NCBI RefSeq assembly: GCF_008806325.1
Contig: NZ_WACR01000003.1
Span: 124,001 to 188,000 of the forward strand
From: Salibacter halophilus
GTDB taxonomy: Bacteria; Bacteroidota; Bacteroidia; Flavobacteriales_G; Salibacteraceae
Direction of reading: 5' to 3'
Length of the DNA stretch: 64,000 bases
This document shows positions 26,141 to 35,995 of this stretch, piece by piece (the first letter of the stretch is position 1; every line of letters begins with the position of its first letter). The notes beneath the pieces are model-generated. The model was not told the DNA's origin. It saw only the letters and a program-made list of their open reading frames with translations, and ran no database searches. The position numbers and the translations under genes are program-made.

Positions 26141-29100
26141 TTAGGGTGTAATTATTATTTTGCGTTGGTCAGATCCGTTTTCAGTAAACAGACTGAGGAA
26201 ATAAACTCCAGAGTTGAATTCACTAACATTAATAGTCATTTGTCCACTGCCAACAACCGGCTTATTGTAAACTTCCTGACCATTTACGCTGGTAATTGTA
26301 ATTCTCTGAATATTGTTGTTAGAAGGAAAACGTAAATTGAGGTTTTCTTTAACAGGGTTAGGGTATACAGAAACCTGAGATTCTCCTTTACCAAAAATTC
26401 CTGCAGGTCTTTCAATAAATATTGACTTTGTGATCGTATCAGTTGATCCACAGCCATATTTATCACCAAGAATTACAGTAACATCATAAGACCCTGTATC
26501 CTGGTAAGTATGATTGATTGAAGAACCACCATTCAAAGTGCTGTCTCCATCACCATAGTACCAGTCGTATGTTCCAACTTCTGTTGGATTAACCACAAAG
26601 AAAGAGTAGTCATAACCTGCGCCTGAAGTGAATATATTATCACCTGATGGAGCCGTTGCGTGGCTGATTTCAATTGAGGTCATTGATGTACAACCAGCTG
26701 TATCTGTTACTGAAACAAAATAAGTTCCTTCATCACTAACTGTAATAGACTGTGAAGTACTGTTAGAAGGACTCCACAAATATGTAGCATCCGGATTTCC
26801 GGCATTGAGTGTAAGCGACTCTCCCGGGCAAATTGTTGTATCATTTCCGAGATCTACTATCGGGAATAAGTTTCTTATCCCAAAAGTTCCCAGGTTTGAA
26901 GCACAAGAGTGATTATCAGGATTTGCTATCCAGATATTGTATTCACCTACATTCAGATCACTGAAGTGAGTTGATTCCTGCCAGTTGGCCGGAGGGTTAG
27001 TCGATGAAGCATCAGTAATTCCGTAAACCAGTTTGCTCGAAATCATGGACAGATCACTGATAGCATGACGCTCAGCATCACCACCGGTAGCAGCATTGAA
27101 AGAGTGTGTCCAGTCAGATTTGTCAGCATCTATGTAAGAGGCTGGAAGCTGAATATTATCGAAAACTACAGTTCCATCAACTTCAAGAGTCACCTGTCCC
27201 TGAGCATTGACTTCAATTTTTGTCGGTATTTCAGCCTTTCCTTTCCAAAGAGATGTGTTGGAAGAGTAGGCTAAAACCTCATTAGTGTTCGGACCAAAAG
27301 CATTTGTTGAACTCCAACCGTAAGCTAAGTAAATACCTTTAACATTGCCATTTGTAGATGAATTATCAGCAGCATCAAAGCTTATTCTTAATTTACTACC
27401 GGTGCCATTAGGGCTACTAGATTGTGCTACGTCATCACCAAAAGAATAAGCCATACCATCGGCACCACCTGTACCGTAATTATCTATGGGTTGATCAACT
27501 GTCATATCAAAAGCAAGAACAAAACCTTTACTAACTTCAGTTCCCGCTGGATTTTCAATAAATGCACCACCACTAATACCGGTTACTGATGGAGTTAAAG
27601 CTAATTTGTTATTTTCAATTGTTGCATCTCCATACATAGTGGTTAGACCGCTATTATCATTGGCAAAATCTATCGTGAAAACTGTATCAACCCCGGCCTG
27701 ACCATAAATATCAAATAAGTCAAATGCACCAAGTGGATTGTAACAATCAATATCAGTAGTGTCGATCATAGCACCTGCGCCAACAGTGACATTTGCTGAT
27801 GAAAGGTTTACCATTGTATCATTAGGACATGCTGTACTTCTCAGTTGTACTTTGAAATTATAGCGGCCATTTACTGAAGGAGTAAAACTGTAATTCGATA
27901 TAGGACTCCATGATTGAAGGACAGTACCTGCTGTGTCATACCACTGATATTCCCATGATCCTGAACCAGAAAGCCCTGAAGGAGCATCAGTAACATCAAT
28001 AGTAATTGGGTTGTTTGCGCTACAAATTTGTGCCGGAGTAACTCCAGTGCTGACTCTCAAATCAGTAATAGGAGACACTTTAGAAGTTACAACACTTACA
28101 CAACCAGTAGTTGAGTCAGTAGCTGTTATTGAATACGTGGTACTTGAAGTTGGTGTAGCTGTTACAGACGGTCCGCTTGTACCACTTAAACCGTTTGATG
28201 GAGACCAGTCAAAACTTGCAGCTCCAGAAGATACACTGGCATTGAGAGGAACGGAACTCCCTGAACATAAAGCATAAGATGAAGGAGATACTGAAGCATC
28301 TGGTAAAGGAACAGCGTTAATAAAGAAATCTGCTGTATCTGTTAATCCACTGTTATCACATGTCATGATACATCTAAACTCTGTATCTACAGTTATGTCA
28401 TCTGTTTCAATTGTTTCTGTAGTATCGAATTGTGTCCAACCAGAACCATCATTCATTTCCCACATCAGGCTTAAATTGAAATTAGAGCTAAGACTACTAT
28501 TTTGAAGTCCTAAAGTTGTTTTATTGCCTACACAAACAGAATCAGAACCAGTAATTGTTCCGGCTGTAGGAGTTCCTGTACAAGCAGTTAAAATGGTCAT
28601 TTGAATGTTTGGAAAGTCATGAGTAGCATCAGCAGTTGGAGGTGAAGCAGGGTCTGTATTTGGATCACTCCAGCCAGCTCCAAAATAAATAGATCTATTA
28701 TTTCCTCCACCTGTAAACTCCCACTTTGGAGGGTTTGTCCATGATGAAGTGTAAGCTCCATTATTTTGATCAATAGCAATTACAATATTGTCAGTTCCAT
28801 TCCATTGAAAAGGAGTGTCAAATTCAATTTCCTGCCAGGTATTATTTCCAGGCTGACTTAATGTTCCACTGAACGTTTGAGTAAGGTTGTTGATGGTAAC
28901 CCAGTCATTTGTAGATGTAAAGTTGGTTTTTGTTGTATGACCCACATATATAGTCCAATCATTACATGTTGAAATATCACCAGAGATAAACTTGAAGGCT
29001 ATCTTTGTTAATTGACCAGCTTGTCCACCACCTGAAGTTATGTCTGAAGCATGGTAAATATGTTGAGAATATGAGGTGTAATTTCCATTTCCGGTAATAG

Positions 29101-29254
29101 GAACATTCGATGTTGTCATTGTTCCGGTTCCGATCGTTATCGGGTTCTGAGCATTTACAGCTAAAGAGCCTATCTGAAAAATGCCCATCAGGAATAAGAG
29201 CTTACTTAAGCCCAATATCCTTTTTGTGTTTGGGTGTCTTGGTTTTCTTTTCAT
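26141..29254 (-). CDS. Large T9SS adhesin with L-type lectin and PKD domains
   Basis: 1037 residues: signal peptide (to about 35), a first beta-sandwich (about 37-220), Ig-like units, an L-type (legume) lectin-like domain (about 515-770; markers TIDFANDNSGLTTMYGD, GFVLAFDMTV, DGMAYSFGD), Ig/PKD units (SFFVVNPTEVGTYDWYYGDG) and a type A sorting domain (QVSVYPNPVKENLNLRF). Such lectin domains bind glycans, so a role in attachment to polysaccharides is likely. Both neighbours are also T9SS cargo, but with type B signals. A copy of GGTCAGADCC (26167) lies in the last codons. Confidence 0.88.
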   Translation of the reverse strand: MKRKPRHPNTKRILGLSKLLFLMGIFQIGSLAVNAQNPITIGTGTMTTSNVPITGNGNYTSYSQHIYHASDITSGGGQAGQLTKIAFKFISGDISTCNDWTIYVGHTTKTNFTSTNDWVTINNLTQTFSGTLSQPGNNTWQEIEFDTPFQWNGTDNIVIAIDQNNGAYTSSWTNPPKWEFTGGGNNRSIYFGAGWSDPNTDPASPPTADATHDFPNIQMTILTACTGTPTAGTITGSDSVCVGNKTTLGLQNSSLSSNFNLSLMWEMNDGSGWTQFDTTETIETDDITVDTEFRCIMTCDNSGLTDTADFFINAVPLPDASVSPSSYALCSGSSVPLNASVSSGAASFDWSPSNGLSGTSGPSVTATPTSSTTYSITATDSTTGCVSVVTSKVSPITDLRVSTGVTPAQICSANNPITIDVTDAPSGLSGSGSWEYQWYDTAGTVLQSWSPISNYSFTPSVNGRYNFKVQLRSTACPNDTMVNLSSANVTVGAGAMIDTTDIDCYNPLGAFDLFDIYGQAGVDTVFTIDFANDNSGLTTMYGDATIENNKLALTPSVTGISGGAFIENPAGTEVSKGFVLAFDMTVDQPIDNYGTGGADGMAYSFGDDVAQSSSPNGTGSKLRISFDAADNSSTNGNVKGIYLAYGWSSTNAFGPNTNEVLAYSSNTSLWKGKAEIPTKIEVNAQGQVTLEVDGTVVFDNIQLPASYIDADKSDWTHSFNAATGGDAERHAISDLSMISSKLVYGITDASSTNPPANWQESTHFSDLNVGEYNIWIANPDNHSCASNLGTFGIRNLFPIVDLGNDTTICPGESLTLNAGNPDATYLWSPSNSTSQSITVSDEGTYFVSVTDTAGCTSMTSIEISHATAPSGDNIFTSGAGYDYSFFVVNPTEVGTYDWYYGDGDSTLNGGSSINHTYQDTGSYDVTVILGDKYGCGSTDTITKSIFIERPAGIFGKGESQVSVYPNPVKENLNLRFPSNNNIQRITITSVNGQEVYNKPVVGSGQMTINVSEFNSGVYFLSLFTENGSDQRKIIITP

Positions 29255-29404
29255 AATTTGATTTTTAAATTGTTGCTACAGACAAATAAACGCAAGATGC
29301 CCTCTGAAAGACAGTCCAGAAGCGAGACAAAAACGAGACAATTGGGAAAATGAGGGATTTAGAGGTTAACAGAAGGGTAAACTCATGTTAATCTGTATTA
29401 GCGA

Positions 29405-31951
29405 TTATCTTACCAATACACATTTACCTCTTTTATGGATGACTTTTTCACCTTTTAAGCGATAAGCAACATCATAAACGTAACTATCATTTAAAGCAGG
29501 CTTACCATCAGGACCAATTCCATTCCAGCCTATTTGAGGGTTATTGGTTTCCCACATCAGGTTGCCCCATCGATTGTATATGGCAAGTGAATAGTCTTTT
29601 GCATCAATAATACTTCCGCTGGGCTTGAAAACATCATTCAGGCCGTCACCGTTGGGAGTGAAGGCAGTCGGGAACCAAATCGTATTCTTGTATTTTATAA
29701 AGATTTCTTTTGAAATTGAATCGGTACAGCCCTCATCTGTTTTAGCAATAAGCTTTATATCAAAGGAACCCGAATCATTGAAAAGTCTTAAAAACTTATA
29801 TTCTTCCGAATACAAAGTATCATCTAGATACCATTTGAACTGGTTGCCGTAACTGGTTTCATTGATAAAGCTGATTTGTTTATCCAGCGTGGTTGGAGTG
29901 AGGGGGCTAAATGAAAAATCAGCAAGAGGCTTTTTCAGAACTTCTACCATACACGGATAGCGTTTTGTAGTCACACAACCATTTTCGGTTCTGACCATTG
30001 CTTTTATATCATGACATCCTGTGGCATCAAAAGAATGCGAAAGTGAACCCTCGTGAAATTCTTTATATCCTTTGCCAAAATCAATAGCATAGTTGAGATT
30101 AGAAATAATCGAGTCGAACGAGAAATCAAAGATTCCGGGTTGACAGTCTCTTTTCTTGTCGACAACCAGATCAAAATCTCTTCGATTTTCAACCATAATT
30201 GTAATAGTAGCAGTATTTGACGGTGTTAAACATTGATCTTCAACTGTTACCGTGTAATCTGTTGTGATCAAAGGGGCTACTGCGTGTACTTTTCCCTGAC
30301 CGAGGTTATTATCCCATCGGTAAGAAAACTTTTCATCTCCGCCTCTTGCCTGGGCACTTAAAACGGCAGATTCACCACTGCAAACCGTATCATTTTCAGA
30401 TACTTCTACTTGAAGTTGTGGATAGCCGCCAACCTGAACAAAAACAGAATCGGTAACGGAAGGTGTTCCACAGCCATCGGTAACCGTTATCTGGACATAA
30501 TCTGAAGCCAGGAGAGGGGCTTCACCTTGAGAACCATTTCCCCAGTTGTTTTCCCAGTTGTATTGATATTGACCGTCTCCACCTGAAGCATAAGCTTTAA
30601 AACGAGCTGTGTCTCCTGGACATATTGTATCTCCATAATGAATATTCAGATCAATTGGATCGCGGACAATAATGTTGACTGTATCGCTAGTCACTGAGCA
30701 GCCGCTACCGTCAGTCACAATGACTTCATATTCCTGAGAGGTGTTTGGGTTCTGAGTAATAACAGGACCAGCTCCGCCCGGATTCCATTGATAGTTATAG
30801 TTTCCATCACCTCCGGTTGCCTGAGCCGATAGCTGTACAGAATTGGAAAGACAAATAGTATCAGCAGATGTTGTGATACCTACGCTCAAGTTTGAAATAA
30901 ACTCTATTTGATGCTGTTGAAGTTGTGAAGTACAATTAGCCGGAGATGTTGCTGTTGCCGATAATGTTGTATCACCAGTTGGGTAGAGAATTAATGTATC
31001 ACCGGTCAAGTTTCCGGTTTGCCAGTTAATAGTTGATCCCGGCACACTTGAAGTAGCGGTTATCAAAACACTATCTCCTTCACAAACTGTATCCGGTCCA
31101 AAGATGTTAAGTGTTGGAGTGGGAGCTATTGATACATTGATAGTATCAGAGTAGAGGCAGTAGTTGGAAAATGAAATATCGTCAATGGCAAAATCATTTC
31201 CACTCGGATTCGTGTTTTGGTTGACTATCGCAATAGTCGCAGTTGTGCTGGCACCTGAAGTCCACTGAGTGGAAAATTGTTGCCAGTTACATGTAGTGGT
31301 GCTCAATGAAAAATTTGTTCCTATTTGGGTTCCGTTGATTGAAAACGATAGAATAGCCGGATTTGAAGCTGTAACAGACATTGCCCAGGTGCTGAAATCA
31401 TATGTGGTGTTGGGCTGCACTGTAATCGTCTGTTCCCATATCTTTTGTCCGGCTGTGTCAGAACCATTTACTACCATCATCGATCCTGAAGCATTACCTG
31501 AGGTATGGTCGTAACAACTGGGAAAGTTATTGTGAACGAGGTTACTGTTCTGCGTTATGGCGTATTCACCTTCATTTGACAACAATCCAAACGGACCTCC
31601 TGTTCCATAAATATAATCACTGTTAAATCCGGTATTACCTGCAGAAAAATCACCATTGACTACCTGATTAGAGACTTGTTGTGAAGCTGTACAAGTGTAT
31701 GAACCTGCATTAGAAACAGTAATAGAAGAAGTTGTTGCATTAGTATTCCATGTATAGCTATCTAAACCTACAGGAGCACTTATGGTAAAACTGGAACCAC
31801 AATCTAACACAGTATCATTACCGAGATCAAACTGAACATTGCATTGCCCTAAAACTGGTTGAATCCCCGTCAGTACGATCATTGCCATTAGAGACAAAGC
31901 GCTGGCAGAAAAAACACTCACTATTTTACTTTTAACTGTCAAATTTTTCAT
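29405..31951 (-). CDS. Gliding-type (CHU_C) T9SS surface protein, paralogue B
   Basis: 848 residues. Signal peptide (to about 35), the same N-terminal module as paralogue A (LGNDTVLDCGSSFTISAPVG; VVNGDFSAGNTGFNSDY), then four or five Ig-like units with GGDGxYxYxWxN patterns, a PKD-like part, and a type B sorting domain (WFPTAFTPNGDGLNDVF ... IYNRWGNLMWET). The extra Ig-like units account for the greater length. Paralogues A and B flank the lectin gene and share orientation, so the trio may be an ancient duplication with an insertion or a co-selected surface set. Confidence 0.87.
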   Translation of the reverse strand: MKNLTVKSKIVSVFSASALSLMAMIVLTGIQPVLGQCNVQFDLGNDTVLDCGSSFTISAPVGLDSYTWNTNATTSSITVSNAGSYTCTASQQVSNQVVNGDFSAGNTGFNSDYIYGTGGPFGLLSNEGEYAITQNSNLVHNNFPSCYDHTSGNASGSMMVVNGSDTAGQKIWEQTITVQPNTTYDFSTWAMSVTASNPAILSFSINGTQIGTNFSLSTTTCNWQQFSTQWTSGASTTATIAIVNQNTNPSGNDFAIDDISFSNYCLYSDTINVSIAPTPTLNIFGPDTVCEGDSVLITATSSVPGSTINWQTGNLTGDTLILYPTGDTTLSATATSPANCTSQLQQHQIEFISNLSVGITTSADTICLSNSVQLSAQATGGDGNYNYQWNPGGAGPVITQNPNTSQEYEVIVTDGSGCSVTSDTVNIIVRDPIDLNIHYGDTICPGDTARFKAYASGGDGQYQYNWENNWGNGSQGEAPLLASDYVQITVTDGCGTPSVTDSVFVQVGGYPQLQVEVSENDTVCSGESAVLSAQARGGDEKFSYRWDNNLGQGKVHAVAPLITTDYTVTVEDQCLTPSNTATITIMVENRRDFDLVVDKKRDCQPGIFDFSFDSIISNLNYAIDFGKGYKEFHEGSLSHSFDATGCHDIKAMVRTENGCVTTKRYPCMVEVLKKPLADFSFSPLTPTTLDKQISFINETSYGNQFKWYLDDTLYSEEYKFLRLFNDSGSFDIKLIAKTDEGCTDSISKEIFIKYKNTIWFPTAFTPNGDGLNDVFKPSGSIIDAKDYSLAIYNRWGNLMWETNNPQIGWNGIGPDGKPALNDSYVYDVAYRLKGEKVIHKRGKCVLVR

Positions 31952-32157
31952 TTTACATCAAAACAATATCCTGTTTTGACTTATTTACTAAAGTATCTAA
32001 CTACAATGAGTTATAGTGGGTTATTGAAGAGACAAAAAAGAGACAATTGGCTGCTGTATGGTCAAAAACACAAAAACTTTTAACATTTTTGTTAATGAAA
32101 ACAAAAGCAATAGTTGGATTATATAGTCACAGGCTTTTAAAATAATGTTTTAAATAT

Positions 32158-34095
32158 ATGAAGATAGTCAAAATTTTATCACTTCTACTGGTTTCGGTTA
32201 ATATCTACGCAGCACCGGGCGATACACTTCGCGTAAATTCACACAATGAAACTCACTGGAGCTGGAATGGTCAGTATCAGGATACCGTTCAGTTTCCATC
32301 ATCAGGGGATTTTCAAAAGATAAGGATGCATTATGTGATGGGATGTCCATCAGGAGGCTGCAGCGAGTGGGACTACAAAACGAACATTGAAATTTGGCAA
32401 CCAGACGGAAATAACATGGACAAGTACGAAATTGCCCGTATTATCACTCCTTATGCCGGAAATAGAGACAGTAGCTGGAAGCATGAATACATCATTGATG
32501 TAACTGATTATGCTCCACTTTTAAACGGTCAGCAAATTGTAAATGCTTATTATGGTGGCTTTCAGGATGGCTTCACCGTAACAATTTGGTTTGAGTTTAT
32601 TGAAGGAACTCCACCAAGAGAGGTCTTGAGTGTAGATAAAGTGTACAGGTCAGGAGCTGGAGGATTCAAGTACGGTATCTCTTCAGATCCAATCGAAAAC
32701 CATCTCAACAAAAAGACGATGAACCTCGACAACAACACTGAGAGCGCTAAATTCAGACTCGTTGCTACTGGTCATGGTTTTGGGAATGATGGCGGAAACC
32801 CTGAAAACTGCGCAGAGTTTTGTGCTAAAGAATTCACTTTAGAAGTAAACAATCAGCCTCAGTTTACGAACCTCGTTTGGAAAGACGACTGCGGATCAGA
32901 ACCTTATTACGGTCAAACAGGAACGTGGGTCTACAATAGGGCTGGTTGGTGTCCGGGTAGTCAGGCACAAATATTTGATCATGAACTCAAACCATTCCTC
33001 AGCGGCAACACAGTTGCTCTCGATGTGGATTGGGAAAATTACACTTACACGAGTGGATCGAGTTTTGACCCTCATTACTGGATTGAAGCGCAATTATTTC
33101 AATATGGACCATCAGCTTATGAAGTAGATGCTGATCTCGATATGATTCTAACGCCTTCAACTTATGACAGAGCGAGCCGCTACAACCCTTCATGCGGTAA
33201 TGCGATGATTCGAGTGAAAAATCAGGGAAGTACAGATATTAACTCGATGAAAATCGAGTACAATTATTCTCCGGGTGGTATGATGGAGTTCGACTGGTCT
33301 GGAACTTTAAACCCTTATGAATCAGTTGATATCGAGCTGCCAATCAAGGATGAATACATTTACAGTAAAGGCAATCAAAATATTTTCACTGCTGAGATTA
33401 CACAGGTTAATGGTCAAACTGATGAAAACAGTACGAATAACAGCAACCATTCATATTTTGAGGATGTAAATGTGATGCCATCAACATTTGTAACAAAGTT
33501 GAAAACAAATAATAACGGACAGGATACCAGGATGTCGCTCGTCAGAATCAGTACAGGCGATACAATCCTTGACTACAACAACTTATCGAGCAATACTGAG
33601 TATTTTGACACATTGAACTTAGATGGTGGATGCTATAAATTACACGTTTCTGATGCTGCTGGTGACGGACTCCAATGGTGGGCTAATCAGAACCAGGGAT
33701 CAGGTTATCTACAACTGACAAATCTCGGTCTTCCCGATCAGGATTCGGTTTTCATTGAACCACTACCAACAGATTTCGGTAATTTCTACACGTACTTCTT
33801 TTCTGTAGATTATCCGGTAGGTGGAGTAGGAAGCATTCCAAATAACGTAGATGACGTTGTTGTTTATCCCAATCCAACAAATGACATTTTCAATGTTGAA
33901 GTGTCAACTGTTAAAAATGGCGAATATGTAATAGAAATATTCTCAACAACAGGTGCTAAAGTATTAGAGGACAGATTTTCAGTGACTTCAATAGCAAAGA
34001 AAAATTATTCGTTAGAAGGCTTTGATTCGGGAATATATCTCATGAAAATTAAAGGCCCGCAATCCAATCACACGAAGAGAATTATTAAGAATTAA
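32158..34095 (+). CDS. PNGase F-like peptide:N-glycosidase, T9SS-secreted
   Basis: 645 residues. Signal peptide (1-18), then the two-domain PNGase F fold: GCPSGGCSEWDY at 62-73 with D72 in the place of the catalytic aspartate of Elizabethkingia PNGase F, and ATGHGFGNDGGNPENCAEF at 203-221 with E220 in the place of its essential glutamate. After about 330 comes extra beta-sandwich sequence, and at the end a T9SS type A sorting domain (VVYPNPTNDIFNVEV). PNGase F removes N-glycans from asparagine. That suggests a diet or host of eukaryotic glycoproteins. Activity is inferred from the motifs. A terminator follows at 34135. Confidence 0.85.
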   Translation: MKIVKILSLLLVSVNIYAAPGDTLRVNSHNETHWSWNGQYQDTVQFPSSGDFQKIRMHYVMGCPSGGCSEWDYKTNIEIWQPDGNNMDKYEIARIITPYAGNRDSSWKHEYIIDVTDYAPLLNGQQIVNAYYGGFQDGFTVTIWFEFIEGTPPREVLSVDKVYRSGAGGFKYGISSDPIENHLNKKTMNLDNNTESAKFRLVATGHGFGNDGGNPENCAEFCAKEFTLEVNNQPQFTNLVWKDDCGSEPYYGQTGTWVYNRAGWCPGSQAQIFDHELKPFLSGNTVALDVDWENYTYTSGSSFDPHYWIEAQLFQYGPSAYEVDADLDMILTPSTYDRASRYNPSCGNAMIRVKNQGSTDINSMKIEYNYSPGGMMEFDWSGTLNPYESVDIELPIKDEYIYSKGNQNIFTAEITQVNGQTDENSTNNSNHSYFEDVNVMPSTFVTKLKTNNNGQDTRMSLVRISTGDTILDYNNLSSNTEYFDTLNLDGGCYKLHVSDAAGDGLQWWANQNQGSGYLQLTNLGLPDQDSVFIEPLPTDFGNFYTYFFSVDYPVGGVGSIPNNVDDVVVYPNPTNDIFNVEVSTVKNGEYVIEIFSTTGAKVLEDRFSVTSIAKKNYSLEGFDSGIYLMKIKGPQSNHTKRIIKN

Positions 34096-34134
34096 TAGTT
34101 TTTTCAGAGTTCTCATACTCGATTAGTTAAACAG

Positions 34135-34163
34135 AAAGGGCTTTTTGGCCCTTTTTGTTTTTT
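34135..34163 (+). terminator. Terminator after the PNGase F-like gene
   Basis: AAAGGGC / GGCCCTTT stem with a T-rich loop, followed by TTTTTGTTTTTTAT. It also separates the gene from the riboswitch promoter. Confidence 0.75.
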
Positions 34164-34203
34164 ATAGAAATCCTTTCAATATTTCAACTCTCGAATTATT
34201 CTC

Positions 34204-34211
34204 TACATTTG
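34204..34211 (+). promoter_or_regulatory. TACATTTG -7 box of the B12 operon
   Basis: Perfect TAnnTTTG match just in front of the riboswitch aptamer (about 10-15 bp), where the transcript is expected to start. No clear -33 TTG is seen at the usual distance. Confidence 0.6.
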
Positions 34212-34219
34212 CCCCGATT

Positions 34220-34380
34220 TGGTTTTTCGGTCTGCACAGATCGAAAATTAAAAGGGAATTGGGTGAGAGTCCCAAACTGTTCCCGCAGCTGTAAGCTTCA
34301 TCGAGCTTTTATCTGTAGCCACTTTCTCCAGCAGGAGATGGGAAGGCGGTAAAAGTGAAGCGAGTCAGAAGACCTGCCAT
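34220..34380 (+). promoter_or_regulatory. Cobalamin (B12) riboswitch
   Basis: The aptamer core is recognisable: a P2-like stem (TTTTCGGTCTGCACAGATCG), the conserved GGGAATTGGGTGAGAGTCCC and the GCAGCTGTAAGC segment, then GGAGATGGGAAGGC and the B12 box GTCAGAAGACCTGCC (about 34364-34378), in the usual order and spacing. The first operon gene starts 136 bp downstream. Adenosyl- or other cobalamins would repress the uptake operon. The expression platform is not obvious; I see no strong terminator between aptamer and gene, so translational or long-range control is possible. Confidence 0.93.
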
Positions 34381-34516
34381 GTCAACATAGAAATCTGCTT
34401 TCGGGATAAAAGCGAGGTTTTCATGACGAGCAAGTTGATGGCGCGCAATCAGTTTGTGTGATGAATCCTTTCTGTATCCCTAAGAGCTAATTAATAACTA
34501 TTAAAATGCTTTTAGG

Positions 34517-35995
34517 ATGAAAAAAATTACATCTTTAATCAGTTCAATTCTTTTACTATCGAGCATATCTTTTGCTCAGGACTACTGTAACAGAGCCGTA
34601 TTCACCACAGGTGGAACTTTTCAGGCTCCCGGAAATCACGTTAAACTCTATTCTGTTGGTCAGAACCTGCAAGACACAACAGCTATCGATTCGTTTTTAG
34701 GCGATTTCGCCAATGATCTCGTCATCGATGGAGTGTTGGCTTATTTGCATGTTGGCAAAGCATCTGGTAAGGATCTGATCGTGAAATACAACATCGCCCA
34801 AAAGGCAGTTGTCGATACTGTTTCATACGGAGGTGTTCAAAAATTCGCTCATACCGATGAATACTTGTTCATGACGCTCGGATTCGGAGCATCTTCGAGC
34901 AAACGATTAGTTGCCTTAGATAAGTCTGACTTCTCAGAGGTTTACGCTGATACCACTTTATCCAGCCCTTCGGGAATGGCTCTGATCGATGAAACGCTTT
35001 ATGTAGCTTCAGAAGGCTTAAACACAGGGCTTTTTTCTGCGTACGATGTAAGCGGACAAATTCAAAAACTCCACACATTTGATCCGGCAGATACATTGAC
35101 AATTGGAATGGGAAATGTGGCTCGTTACGGAGATAAGGTTTTTGCATTCAACTCACGATACGACAACAATTTTAATCTCTTGTACACCGGAACCGTAGTC
35201 CTCAATACTGCCGACAGCTCAATTACAGCTGATACAACAGTTACCGGAAACGGAATTGCCGGAGTAGTGAAAGACTCGTTGTTTTATTTCAACAGCTCTG
35301 GGATTCAGGCGTTTTACAACAATTCCCTGAGTCATACTTCAATCGCAGGAGGTTCTGGATTAACGGCAGCAGCTTACGACACGGTTTCAAACAGCAGTTA
35401 CAGTTATTCCACAGATTATTTCTCGTATGGAGCTTTAACGGCTCGAAATCAAAACTGGGTTTCAGAGCAAACTGTTCAAACAGATATCTCCGGAGCAGCT
35501 CTTAAAGTCCTCTATAACAAAGCTCCGTGGAATGTCCAGGTTACTGAAATAAGCAATGGCTATGAAGTATCATTTGATTCAGAGCCTGGAGACTCTGCTC
35601 AAATTACATCTGCTAGTTTTGTCGATGGAATACACTCAGCTTCAATTAATGGAAACGAAGTTACAGTAACTAAAAACTCAACTGAAACAGATACTTTAAT
35701 GATAGAAGTTTGCGATGCTTTTGGTTGCTGTACAACAATTTATGAGGAAGTCTCAGGATCTGTTGGATTTAATGAAAAAGGGTTAAATCATGAAATAGCT
35801 GTTTATCCCAATCCGGCTGAAAACAGTTTGAGAGTTGAAAATTTAACTCCGGGCTCAGCATACGAGATCTACGATGTTCGCGGATTGCTCGTACAAGAAG
35901 GTCGGTATGAAGGCCGTATCTTTGTAGAATCGCTCCAATCTGGCTTTTACGTTCTCAAAACGAATGAAACAACAATCAAATGGTTGAAAAAATAA
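34517..35995 (+). CDS. T9SS-secreted beta-propeller protein of the B12 operon
   Basis: 492 residues: signal peptide (1-20), a YncE/DUF5074-like beta-propeller (about 25-330; KLYSVGQNL, FAHTDEYLFMTLG, LVALDKSDFSEVY, GMALIDETLYVAS), a beta-sandwich with VEVCDAFGCCTT-like strands, and a T9SS type A sorting domain (IAVYPNPAENSLRVENL). First gene after the cobalamin riboswitch. Propeller proteins of the BtuG type bind cobalamin at the cell surface in Bacteroides; a similar role here is inferred. The gene overlaps the next one by 16 bp. Confidence 0.8.
   Translation: MKKITSLISSILLLSSISFAQDYCNRAVFTTGGTFQAPGNHVKLYSVGQNLQDTTAIDSFLGDFANDLVIDGVLAYLHVGKASGKDLIVKYNIAQKAVVDTVSYGGVQKFAHTDEYLFMTLGFGASSSKRLVALDKSDFSEVYADTTLSSPSGMALIDETLYVASEGLNTGLFSAYDVSGQIQKLHTFDPADTLTIGMGNVARYGDKVFAFNSRYDNNFNLLYTGTVVLNTADSSITADTTVTGNGIAGVVKDSLFYFNSSGIQAFYNNSLSHTSIAGGSGLTAAAYDTVSNSSYSYSTDYFSYGALTARNQNWVSEQTVQTDISGAALKVLYNKAPWNVQVTEISNGYEVSFDSEPGDSAQITSASFVDGIHSASINGNEVTVTKNSTETDTLMIEVCDAFGCCTTIYEEVSGSVGFNEKGLNHEIAVYPNPAENSLRVENLTPGSAYEIYDVRGLLVQEGRYEGRIFVESLQSGFYVLKTNETTIKWLKK

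Noticed and set aside
29405-31951. Transposon as cause of the paralogue pair
   Set aside because: No transposase, terminal repeats or target duplication is seen around 24035-31951; ordinary gene duplication explains the similarity.
34380-34516. Intrinsic terminator in the riboswitch expression platform
   Set aside because: No GC-rich stem followed by a T run was found between aptamer and first gene; the mode of control stays open.
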